Source of the DNA: CBDFMR01 sp965249765
GTDB lineage: Bacteria; Bacteroidota; Bacteroidia; Chitinophagales; Saprospiraceae
Direction: 5' to 3'
Assembly: GCA_965249765.1 (NCBI GenBank)
Contig: CBDFMR010000003.1
Span: 1-64,000, forward strand
DNA: 64,000 nucleotides
Notes under the pieces: generated by a model
Seen by the model: the letters and a program-made list of their open reading frames with translations, nothing else
What the model was told of the DNA's origin: nothing
Database searches by the model: none
Part shown: piece by piece, positions 17,809-25,812 of the stretch
Layout: every line of letters starts with the position of its first letter
Position numbering within the stretch: position 1 is the first letter of the stretch
Position numbers and translations under genes: made by a program

Positions 17809-18927
17809 ATGATTAAAAACGCTCTAATTTTATTAAGCCTTTTTCTAACAACGCCCATTCATGCTCAGATGAGTATTAATATTGGTGTTGATACCACCAC
17901 CGAAAAATCTAAACCAATAATTAACTTTTTAAGTAAATACTTTTCTGATTTCAAAGAGGATAATGAAGTCAATTACCCTGAATTTTTTTCTGAAGAAGAT
18001 ATTAAAGGCTTAAAATACCCTGATAAAATAGCGTTTGGATTATTGGGAAATACGACAAATTATATGCTTGGCAGTCCTTACTTACTTTCTTTAGATGTAA
18101 AAAGCGATACTGTAAAGGCGAAAGTACTGTTTGCAATTATAGATTCATCGAAAAACTTACAAACCAACTTTATTGCCAACTACTATATAAAATATACCAA
18201 ACAACTATGTACATTTTTAATCACTCAAGACATTGAAACAAAGGACTGGCAAAATAAAACCATTAGAAACGTAACATTTCATTATCCCCCTTATTATGAA
18301 TTCAATTCAAAAAAGGCTCAAATTTTAATTGATTCTATCGTATCATTAGAAAAAAACTGGAACTTAAAATCAATTAATATCGACTATTATTTTGCTAACA
18401 CCAACAAAGAGATTCAAACTATTAAAGGATTTGATTTTAACTTTTATATGGCACGCTCGGAATACCCTCAAGGGTTGGCTTTACAAAAGGAGAAAACAGT
18501 TTATTGTTCAGGGTATGGAGAGAATTGTTTTCATGAGGTTGTCCATCTTTACCTTAACCCTCTTTACCCAAGGACTCCACTAAAAGAGGGAATAGCGACC
18601 TTTTATGGCGGTTCTATGAATAAATCGTATCAAGATGACCTTGTTAGACTGCACAATTATATAAAAGAAAGACCTGAAATTGATATTGCTGACCATAACA
18701 AGTTTTATTATATGGATGAGCAAACCATTCCGAAATATGTGATACAAGCATTTATTTGCCACCTTGTGTATGAGAATAAAGGAATTGAAGGATTAAAAAA
18801 ATTACTTAAAATAGAATCTCTAGAAGACGTATACAAGGAAGAATTTGGTGTTGCCCCCGCCAACCAGAACAAATTCCTGAGGGAACAAATAAATAAGTAT
18901 GTAGCTAACAAAACCTATAAGCAATAG
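17809..18927 (+). CDS. Secreted putative zinc metallopeptidase (HExxH), copy 1
   Basis: 372 aa with a signal peptide (MIKNALILLSLFLTTPIHAQ). The likely zinc site is HEVVH near residues 243-247, with a downstream acidic ligand candidate in EGIATFYGG near 262, a gluzincin/peptidase-MA-like arrangement. The N-terminal 200 residues are not recognised. Its last eight codons and TAG stop lie inside attC 9, so the cassette end encodes the C-terminus. An apparently identical copy is at 30943-32061. Confidence 0.65.
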   Translation: MIKNALILLSLFLTTPIHAQMSINIGVDTTTEKSKPIINFLSKYFSDFKEDNEVNYPEFFSEEDIKGLKYPDKIAFGLLGNTTNYMLGSPYLLSLDVKSDTVKAKVLFAIIDSSKNLQTNFIANYYIKYTKQLCTFLITQDIETKDWQNKTIRNVTFHYPPYYEFNSKKAQILIDSIVSLEKNWNLKSINIDYYFANTNKEIQTIKGFDFNFYMARSEYPQGLALQKEKTVYCSGYGENCFHEVVHLYLNPLYPRTPLKEGIATFYGGSMNKSYQDDLVRLHNYIKERPEIDIADHNKFYYMDEQTIPKYVIQAFICHLVYENKGIEGLKKLLKIESLEDVYKEEFGVAPANQNKFLREQINKYVANKTYKQ

Positions 18928-18967
18928 CGTCTTACATGACGCTACTGCTTATAGCCAAACCGTTGTA
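18904..18967 (+). other. attC-like site 9 (short type, overlaps CDS end)
   Basis: Left core GCTAAC 18904-18909, right core GTTGTA 18962-18967; CTATAAGCA/TGCTTATAG and TAGCGTC/GACGCTA form the stem. GTAGCTAAC mirrors GTTAGCTAC at 17789. The upstream gene's stop (18925-18927) lies in the left arm. Confidence 0.8.
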
Positions 18968-18990
18968 GTCAATTACAAAAAACAAAAAAA

Positions 18991-20985
18991 ATGAAAAATA
19001 TCCTTATCATAAGCTTCATTACTTTTTCATTCACAATCAATCTTTATAGTCAAGGACCTATACTTATTGTTGGGATTGATACCGAATATGGCAAAAGACC
19101 TGGAAATACATCTCATGGTTCAATATCAACATGGGCTAATATTTTTCAAACTGGAATATTAACTAATGTTACTAATGGTCAGAATCGTATACTGGTTATT
19201 GGAGGTCGAAAAAACAATGGAGATATTAAAGATTTTTGGACTAAAATAGGTAGTAACCTCGGAATACCTGTTGATTTTAAACATGAAAAAAAAATTCTCT
19301 TTTGGACGAATACAAACGAAATTAGAGATGTCAATTTCACTAACTATAGTTTGATTGCTGTAGCAAACTCTCATGACGGAGGAGGAAAACTAACTCAGCG
19401 AGAACTTAATGAACTTAATAAAAGGCAAGATGATTTTGCCGACTATATATGTAATGGAGGTGGATTATTTGCCTCATCTTGTACATTGAATAACCCTCAT
19501 GATTATATTGCTAAGGTTGGCAATATAACAGTTACTCATCAAAGTTATGGTGATGTTACTCCAACAGTAAATGGTACTGCCATAGGAATAACAAATACAA
19601 ACCTTGATACAGGACCTTGGCATGTTAGATTTAATTCATTTCCAAGTTTCATGAGTGTACTTGCGAATGTAACAGGAACTAATAACATTGCTGCAATTGG
19701 CGGAATTCAATCTGGAGGAGATGCAATTGCTGACTTTAGTTTACCAAAGGAAACATTTTGCATTTACGAAGACATTGTTGCTGACCCTACAATTTCCCAA
19801 AATACAGGCGACCATTTTTGGTCAATCCAAGAATCTGATGCTAATTGGAACAGATTTGGAACAGAAATAACCCAATGGTTTACAGGCTCTCCTACAATAA
19901 GAAACTTGACAAATTTTGCTAATTCAAAAAATTTTAATTTCAAATGTAACACGTATTATAGAATTAAACTGGCAGTTAATGGTTTGTGTACAGAATGGAA
20001 TGAAAAAACCAAATTAGTAAAATTTAGTTGCCCAAATGCCAACGCAGGAGTAGACTTATGTTGTTCAAACTTGACTGGTTTCCCAACATTGGGAACAAAT
20101 TATTCTAATAATAATTTTAGCTTTGAATGGTTTCCAAAATATGGGCTTACCTTCCCTTACCAATCAAAAACTTTTTTGGACTGCGACAATGATGATTTGA
20201 ATGAATTTGATTGCTTTGAATACACTTTAAAAGTTACTGATGAAAATGGATGTATAGCAGAAGATAAAGCTACTGTTTATTTTGATAGTCCAAAGTTTAA
20301 TATCATTCAAGAACAAGGTTGCTGTAAGAACAATCTTTCGATTCAAGATGACGGTTGTTTTAGTAATATTTTATGGTCTACTGGAGAGAAAAGTAAATCT
20401 ATTTCTGTTTCACAGTCGGGAGCTTATTCAGTTACCGTCAGTAATGCATGTGGACAGACATCTAAAAGTATTACAGTACCAACAACAAATATAATAACTG
20501 GTTTTTTTAATACCATTGCGTATAATTCAAAATTCTACCCTCCATCTGGAGGAGCAGGATATAGTGATAAACTCTATATTAAGGATGTTATGAGTGGTAA
20601 TGGTGCTGCTAATGTTCCGAATTCATATAATGCAACTGAATATAAACTTGAAATATTTAACCGTTGGGGCAATTTATTCCGTACCATAACAGGTTCATCA
20701 TGCAATGGTTTTGATAATTGGGCAGTCAACTGGGACGGTAAAGACCAAAATGGAAATATTGTGCAAATTGGTGAATATAACTGGAAGTTGTATTTTAAAA
20801 ACTGTCAGTATAAAAATTGGACTTTTCCTAAAGAAAGAAGATTTAAACAGAGAGAATGTTTAGATTGTGGAGGTTGGCCTGGGAATGGATGTGGCTTCTG
20901 GAATAGATGTAAAGAATGGAATGTACCTGCGGGGACTACTGAAGATGTTATCATTACGGAAGGGAGTGTTACAGTAGTTAGATAA
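18991..20985 (+). CDS. Secreted protein with CHU_C-like C-terminal region, copy 1
   Basis: 664 aa with a signal peptide (MKNILIISFITFSFTINLYSQ). Residues about 22-300 form an unrecognised globular domain with DGGGKL and CNGGGLFASSC. The middle is cysteine-rich with Ig/PKD-like strands (KVTDENGCIAEDKA, SGAYSVTVSNACG). Around 550-620, IFNRWGNLF...WDGKDQNG...GEYNWKLYF matches the CHU_C/gliding-motility C-terminal domain. The chain continues about 40 residues past it, which is unusual for a T9SS sorting tail. Probably cell-surface or secreted. Sole gene of its cassette; apparently identical copy at 32125-34119. Confidence 0.7.
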   Translation: MKNILIISFITFSFTINLYSQGPILIVGIDTEYGKRPGNTSHGSISTWANIFQTGILTNVTNGQNRILVIGGRKNNGDIKDFWTKIGSNLGIPVDFKHEKKILFWTNTNEIRDVNFTNYSLIAVANSHDGGGKLTQRELNELNKRQDDFADYICNGGGLFASSCTLNNPHDYIAKVGNITVTHQSYGDVTPTVNGTAIGITNTNLDTGPWHVRFNSFPSFMSVLANVTGTNNIAAIGGIQSGGDAIADFSLPKETFCIYEDIVADPTISQNTGDHFWSIQESDANWNRFGTEITQWFTGSPTIRNLTNFANSKNFNFKCNTYYRIKLAVNGLCTEWNEKTKLVKFSCPNANAGVDLCCSNLTGFPTLGTNYSNNNFSFEWFPKYGLTFPYQSKTFLDCDNDDLNEFDCFEYTLKVTDENGCIAEDKATVYFDSPKFNIIQEQGCCKNNLSIQDDGCFSNILWSTGEKSKSISVSQSGAYSVTVSNACGQTSKSITVPTTNIITGFFNTIAYNSKFYPPSGGAGYSDKLYIKDVMSGNGAANVPNSYNATEYKLEIFNRWGNLFRTITGSSCNGFDNWAVNWDGKDQNGNIVQIGEYNWKLYFKNCQYKNWTFPKERRFKQRECLDCGGWPGNGCGFWNRCKEWNVPAGTTEDVIITEGSVTVVR

Positions 20986-21006
20986 AAACGAATAAGAAAA
21001 ACTGAC

Positions 21007-21072
21007 TACAACATTGTATATGACGGTCATGCCCAGCAAAAGCTGGTCACGCCGCATATACTAACCGTTGTA
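21007..21072 (+). other. attC-like site 10 (short type)
   Basis: Left core TACAAC 21007-21012, right core GTTGTA 21067-21072; TGTATATG/CATATACTAACCG and CCAGCAAAAGCTGG pair. GACTACAAC mirrors GTTGTAGTC at 18962. Up to base 21067 this site matches site 15 (34141-34201), but the right core differs there: a recombination point. Confidence 0.8.
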
Positions 21073-21091
21073 TGCCATGGAGAAATAACCA

Positions 21092-21161
21092 GCCGCACAT
21101 TTTACACATTTGTTTTTTTCCGACACTCAAATCAATACCTGAAAAAACAAAAGAGTAAAAT
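21092..21161. repeat. Palindromic element E3, left flank of R-M module 2
   Basis: Arms ATTTTAC (21099-21105) and GTAAAAT (21155-21161), extended by ACATTTGTTTTTT opposite AAAAAACAAAAGAG. It is nearly the same stem as E1 but with a different loop. It lies inside the cassette between the attC core and the regulator promoter. Confidence 0.55.
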
Positions 21162-21185
21162 TAATCCCTCCCACAACACTAAATA

Positions 21186-21213
21186 GATACTTATAGTCCG
21201 TAGTCTTATAGTC
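21186..21213 (+). promoter_or_regulatory. Operator repeats before R-M regulator 2
   Basis: CTTATAGTC occurs at 21190-21198 and again at 21205-21213, spaced 15 bases start to start. The longer form GATACTTATAGTC (21186-21198) recurs with one mismatch just before the divergent methylase start (24304-24316). It is a plausible binding site for the XRE control protein encoded at 21249. Confidence 0.6.
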
Positions 21214-21248
21214 GTCAAATCACGATATTTGCATTTTAATATTTATAT

Positions 21249-21491
21249 ATGCAATCTTCATATAAAAAGGATGATCAAAAATTTCTAGAACAACTTGGCT
21301 CTCGTATAAGGGAACTACGTCTTGAAAATGGATTATCTCAAGAAAAACTTTCGTTTGAATGTGACCTTGATAGAACTTATATCGGTTCAGTTGAAAGAGG
21401 AGAACGAAATATTGCAGCTATTAATCTGAAAAAGATTTCTAAAGCACTAAATATTTCTATTTCTGAACTTTTCAACTTTGACAATGAATAA
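21249..21491 (+). CDS. XRE-family control protein of R-M module 2
   Basis: 80-aa helix-turn-helix protein, almost entirely the HTH_3 domain (LGSRIRELRLENGLSQEKLSFECDLDRTYIGSVERGERNI), typical of C proteins of type II R-M systems. Its last codons overlap the endonuclease ATG by eight bases (ATGAATAA). Shared operator-like sequences precede both this gene and the methylase, so it probably balances the two. It differs clearly from the longer regulators at 195 and 49534. Confidence 0.88.
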   Translation: MQSSYKKDDQKFLEQLGSRIRELRLENGLSQEKLSFECDLDRTYIGSVERGERNIAAINLKKISKALNISISELFNFDNE

Positions 21492-22602
21492 AGAATTTAA
21501 AACACCTGCTTGCTCTCCTAAAGAATTAACAAAATTAGAAGTTCTAAAGAAAAGACTTGAGCCATTAATTGGAACAGATTTTATTTTAACAGGAAAATCT
21601 AGAACGGATGGCTCTAATACTCGAAAACTAATTGCTAAAACATTAGAAAATTACCCATTACCAAAAGCTGCAACTGACGGTGAATATGAAATTGTTCCTC
21701 CAAAAAAGAAAGGCATTCCTAAAATTGTTCGTGAATTTATTGACACCTACATTGTAACAAGTGGAAAATCTTATAATCTTCAAGTATGGAATCGAATTCC
21801 TTCAAGCCAAACTCTACTTATAAAATACGAATCAGGAGAAAGTTTAAAATGTGATGATGTAAGATTTATTTTGATAAAAATTGATGTTGTTAATAAGAAA
21901 ATATCATCTATTATAATTGCAACTCCAAAGTATATTGTAGACAAATTTGGTCCTTTTGGGAGACCTACAATAAAGCATCAACTTCTTATTTCTTCTAAAA
22001 TCCGTAAGGAAATATATGATAGTAAAGACAAAATAATGTTTTTCAAAGATTCAAATAAACTTTCGTATTTAATTCGTCATGATTTTGAGCCCCCTAAAAA
22101 CAATATGGTTGAAGAAGCAAAATCAAATGAAATACTTTCTATTGGGTTAATCAAAACAATGGTAGCTGAAAAATTAATTGGTTTCAAACTGGCAGCTGAT
22201 TCTACTAAAAATAGAGGTCAATCATTAGAACGAAAAGTACTTGAACTTCTTGGTTATCCATCCTCTAACTCAGACTTACTTTATGGTGCTTTTCCTGATA
22301 TTCCAAACCAACTATTAGAAGTAAAAGTACAAGATACGCAAACAGTTGACTTAGGTAAATTTTCGCCAGAAAAAGAAGAGGTAATTATTGAAGATTTAAA
22401 TATTACAACTTTTGATATTCGATACTTAATTGCTTTAACAAATCCTGAAACTGAAATAATTGAAGGAATTATATTAAGTCCAGGTCAAAAATTAGGTGAA
22501 GTGTTTTCCTATGTATCAGACCAAAGTTATAAATGTCAAAGATCAATACCTATGGATATATTCGAGAAATACAAAGGACAAGTTGTTATTAATCCAGAAT
22601 AA
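21484..22602 (+). CDS. Type II restriction endonuclease (PD-(D/E)xK)
   Basis: 372 aa from ATG 21484, which overlaps the regulator's stop; an in-frame TTG at 21478 is less likely. The catalytic signature lies near residues 255-290: LERKVLELLGYPSS, then GAFPDIPNQLLEVKVQ (PD...EVK). The N-terminal ~240 residues are probably recognition and are not assigned. It is convergent with the methylase at 22589-24295, the two 3' ends overlapping by 14 bases. Layout C-R-M with a reverse M supports the call. Specificity unknown. Confidence 0.8.
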   Translation: MNKEFKTPACSPKELTKLEVLKKRLEPLIGTDFILTGKSRTDGSNTRKLIAKTLENYPLPKAATDGEYEIVPPKKKGIPKIVREFIDTYIVTSGKSYNLQVWNRIPSSQTLLIKYESGESLKCDDVRFILIKIDVVNKKISSIIIATPKYIVDKFGPFGRPTIKHQLLISSKIRKEIYDSKDKIMFFKDSNKLSYLIRHDFEPPKNNMVEEAKSNEILSIGLIKTMVAEKLIGFKLAADSTKNRGQSLERKVLELLGYPSSNSDLLYGAFPDIPNQLLEVKVQDTQTVDLGKFSPEKEEVIIEDLNITTFDIRYLIALTNPETEIIEGIILSPGQKLGEVFSYVSDQSYKCQRSIPMDIFEKYKGQVVINPE

Positions 22603-24295
22603 AAATAGGCTCCACACCATAAGCCTTGGCAACTAGTATTTCCAATTTGCTGGTTAATTTTTCAATCTTTTCCTCATCAAATGTGTCATTGATTTTTTTG
22701 ACCACACTCACAATATCTATTGATTCAGAGGAATTAACATTTGGCAAAGGATAATTTTGAACGTATTGAGAAAAATATCTCCTACGACCTGAGTATAATT
22801 TATTACTAAAAACCAAATCGTGATATTTAGTCATCAATTTTGAATTAGAAATACCTTGAATAAGTAAGAGTTTATCTTTATCTTTTTTGTCAGTTGCAAC
22901 AATCCAATAACAATTTCCATTTACAATTTTTCCCGAATCGTCAAAATAAAATCTTGGAATCGCACTTATATCTGGAAAGACTAGTTTTGGATATTTCCAA
23001 AAAGATGGGTTTTGTGGCACCCAAATTTCAAACCATTCTCTTCCTGCATCAGCGACATATTTCCTGCCCTTTAACACTTCTGAATGCATTTCAAAATATT
23101 TTTTTGTTTTTGGATACTTATCAATATCAATTACCCTTTTTAAACCATTTTCAAATAAATAAGGGTAAAGGACCTTCAGCTTCTTCTGATCACAAAAACC
23201 CCAAGGCTTAATGTTTTCCTGAGATAATAATTCCTTTAAATTTTCATTTTCTGGTTTTATTCCATTCAATTCATCCCAAGAATCACTTATAAAAACTTTA
23301 TCAGCGGTTGTTTTGATTCCAACTCTAACCTTAAATGAATCCCCAATAATTTCATTTGAGTTTCTCTCTACTTGACTTACCCATTGAGCCTCACTTTCAG
23401 AGAGCATTGCCCAATTGTTTTCTTTGGTTTTAGTGAATTTTATTATTCCAGCTGATTTTTTATATCTCTTTAAACCGTCTGTAAAATATCCTTGTTTTGA
23501 AGAATTTAGAACATCAAACACGTCACTTGAAGCTATTAAATCTCCCTTATATCCATTAAGTTCTTCGTATATTTTCAAGAAATTTGCAGTAGTATTCTTA
23601 GTATTCTTTTTCTTTCTTCCAATAAATATTGCTGGTAAAACTGCTGCATCAAAAAGTTTCGTATCACCTAAATCTATTACTTCTAAAATATCATAATTTT
23701 CAAAAAGAAATTTCCGAACACTATTTCCGCTTTTCGTAAATAAGTACCTATTTGAAGTTATCACTCCAATTATACCATTCTCTTTTAGTGCATGTGTCAT
23801 CGCTATTAGAAATGGATAATACAAGTCAACTCTTCCTTTAAGATTGTACTTTTTTGCCAATAATTGAGCTTTGTCAGCTCCTAAGACTTGTGTTCTAACG
23901 TAAGGAGGGTTGGCTATTACAATGTCTGCAAAATTATTGACAGCCATATTTCTTCCCTCAAAATTCAAAGTTTGTTGGACAGATCCAACATCAATATTTT
24001 CTAAAAAATCTTCGTTTTTTAATTCAAATTGAGTTTCAATATTTTCAGATAAATATTTTTCAGCCGACTGCAAATAATCATTATTTGTATCATAACCCTG
24101 TAAACGATACTTTTTGTTAATAGTATCCAGTTGTTTACCTATCGAAATCAACAAGGCTCCATCTCCACAAGCAGGGTCAATAACTAATGGATTCTCCACT
24201 TTAGAATATGATAAAATTCGCCTTGACAAAAAATCAGCAAGCCCTTTTGGTGTAAAGGTTGCTCCTGTTTCTTTTATTAGACTAACTTCTTTCAT
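22589..24295 (-). CDS. N6-adenine DNA methyltransferase of R-M module 2 (TaqI/Eco57I type)
   Basis: 568 aa. GATFTPKGLADF near the start is followed by motif I (VIDPACGDGALL near 39-50) and motif IV ANPPYVRT near 130. The C-terminal half matches the TaqI-like recognition region (SGRRRYFSQYVQNYPLP). It modifies the site cut by the neighbouring endonuclease. It is transcribed toward that gene. An operator-like sequence sits 9-21 bases before its ATG, fitting repression by the control protein. Complete. Confidence 0.88.
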   Translation of the reverse strand: MKEVSLIKETGATFTPKGLADFLSRRILSYSKVENPLVIDPACGDGALLISIGKQLDTINKKYRLQGYDTNNDYLQSAEKYLSENIETQFELKNEDFLENIDVGSVQQTLNFEGRNMAVNNFADIVIANPPYVRTQVLGADKAQLLAKKYNLKGRVDLYYPFLIAMTHALKENGIIGVITSNRYLFTKSGNSVRKFLFENYDILEVIDLGDTKLFDAAVLPAIFIGRKKKNTKNTTANFLKIYEELNGYKGDLIASSDVFDVLNSSKQGYFTDGLKRYKKSAGIIKFTKTKENNWAMLSESEAQWVSQVERNSNEIIGDSFKVRVGIKTTADKVFISDSWDELNGIKPENENLKELLSQENIKPWGFCDQKKLKVLYPYLFENGLKRVIDIDKYPKTKKYFEMHSEVLKGRKYVADAGREWFEIWVPQNPSFWKYPKLVFPDISAIPRFYFDDSGKIVNGNCYWIVATDKKDKDKLLLIQGISNSKLMTKYHDLVFSNKLYSGRRRYFSQYVQNYPLPNVNSSESIDIVSVVKKINDTFDEEKIEKLTSKLEILVAKAYGVEPIFILD

Positions 24296-24303
24296 GCAAC
24301 AAA

Positions 24304-24316
24304 GATACTTATAATC
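24304..24316 (-). promoter_or_regulatory. Operator-like site before R-M 2 methylase
   Basis: GATACTTATAATC (plus-strand reading) matches GATACTTATAGTC at 21186-21198 in 12 of 13 bases. It lies nine bases upstream of the methylase start, where a bound regulator would block transcription or translation initiation. Confidence 0.55.
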
Positions 24317-24360
24317 ATCAAAATATACAACTATTAAATTAGAATAATTCCCCTATCTAT

Positions 24361-24437
24361 ATCAATACACTTTGCCAAGTCGCTCAAAAACCAACACACA
24401 AGCCAAACTTGTCAAAGAGTATTGATATCCCAACGCT
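24361..24437. repeat. Palindromic element E4, right flank of R-M module 2
   Basis: Arms ATCAATAC (24361-24368) and GTATTGAT (24419-24426), with the inner ACTTTGCCAAG/CTTGTCAAAGAG pairing; ends in CCCAACGCT. Shares the CACATTTG/CAAAAGAGT-type core and CCAACGCT end with E1 and E2. Together with attC 11 and the IS630 left end it accounts for the ~390-base gap before 24688. Confidence 0.55.
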
Positions 24438-24457
24438 TCGGAAAAAAATCACGGACA

Positions 24458-24587
24458 TACAACAATGTATAAAAATAATAGCGGTTTTAGTGCTAAATTC
24501 AAAGCGAGTATCTTTGAGGAAAGTTTAGTAATAAATTGAAAGGTCTGTGCCTTGAAATCCGCTACTATTCTTATACTAAACGTTGGC
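24458..24587 (+). other. attC-like site 11 (long type)
   Basis: Left core TACAAC 24458-24463, right core GTTGGC 24582-24587. TAGCGG near 24478 pairs with CCGCTA near 24560, with a ~70-nt loop. CATACAAC mirrors GTTGTATG at 21067, closing the R-M cassette. Confidence 0.75.
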
Positions 24588-24643
24588 TGCCATCAAACAA
24601 ATCCAACATAAAAAACTGATTAACAATAACTTACAAAACACTA

Positions 24644-25716
24644 GATCGTCAGTCAAAAAAGAGGTAAGAAAATTGCATTGAATAAAAATGAACCAAATTT
24701 TCGGAATAGTTTTGACAAAAAAAGAAAGAAACACGATAATATTTTCCCGCTATAAGGAAGGTTATAGTCAGGAGGAAATAGGAAAATTTTATAAATTATC
24801 TCAAAGCCAAGTGAGTAAGATAGTGCTTAATAAAGAAAGAGGAATAATTGGGCCTATAGAAGAAACTCGAGGGTCAAAGTCCCGTCTAAGTGAATCGGAT
24901 TTGAAGAAGTTAGAAGAATTATTAAAAAAACCAGCTAAGGATGAACAAGACTTTGTCTATTGGAACAAATGGCGGGTTAAAGATCTTATCAAACAAAGGT
25001 TTGATGTTGATTATCATGAGAATTATATATGGAAGTTGATGGAAAAAATTGGTTTTACCAGCCAGCGCCCACAAAAGAAAGATTATCGGCAAGATGTACA
25101 AAGGGTGGAGAAATTTAAAAAAGAAGGAGTGTCTGCTTTAAAAAAAGTCAAATGAAGAAAACCGCCTGCTGGCCTTTCAAGATGAATCGGCAGTACGTTT
25201 ACTTCCGTGTATTTCAAGAACTTATTCACCAAAAGGATGTACACCACTAATTAAATGTGATTCCAAAAACAAACCTTATGTAAGTATTAGTGGAGTGATC
25301 ACTCCTGAAGGTAAATCCTATTTTGAAGTAAGAGAACAAGAAGGATTCAAACAAAAAGGAATGACAAGATTCTTAGATAATACAACAAAAGCGTTGCGCA
25401 AGAATCTCTTATTGATTTGGGATAATGCGCCCAGTCATAAATCGGAAACAGTAAAGGAATATTTATCTAAACAAGATGAACAAAACCCTAAAATATGGAT
25501 GGCTAATATTCCTCCCTATAGTCCAGAATTAAATCCGATAGAACAACTTTGGGCTTATTTGAAAAAGAAATTAACCAATCAATTTTTCAAAACTACCAGA
25601 GCATTAAAAATTGCGGTAATAAAGGAGCTTGATAAAATTAGAAAAGATAAGAAACTAATTAAAAGTTTCTTCAAGCATGAAGAACTAAAGTGTTACCACT
25701 TTTTTAACTGACGATC
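24644..25716 (+). mobile_element. IS630-family insertion sequence, copy 1
   Basis: Terminal inverted repeats GATCGTCAGT(C/T)AAAAAAG at both ends, flanked by TA on each side (24642-24643 and 25717-25718), the target duplication typical of IS630. It sits between the start of the cassette and the 454-aa gene. Copy 2 at 34263-35335 has the same flanks. Confidence 0.9.
24688..25711 (+). CDS. IS630-family transposase in two frames (frameshift at A7 run), copy 1
   Basis: Frame 1 (24688-25155) gives the helix-turn-helix half (YSQEEIGKFYKLSQSQVSKIV; winged-helix WRVKDLIKQRF). It stops 14 bases after a TTTAAAAAAAG run. The DDE half continues in the +1 frame (about 25143-25711) with FQDESAVRLL, LLIWDNAPSHKS and PPYSPELNPIEQLW. 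Both catalytic aspartates and the final Glu are present. The run of seven A is a likely slippage site, so this is either programmed frameshifting or a shared disabling mutation; the second copy is the same. Confidence 0.85.
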
Positions 25717-25812
25717 TAACTATCTTTCCTATGTAAATATCATAAATCAATAAAACTCAAAAAAGATGATATTTTCGTATTTTTAAGCTTCAATCTAACA
25801 ATAATCAGCAAA

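Noticed and set aside
25295..25711. IS630 second ORF as a separate small gene
   Set aside because: It is the catalytic half of the transposase; the frame is open back to the A7 run.
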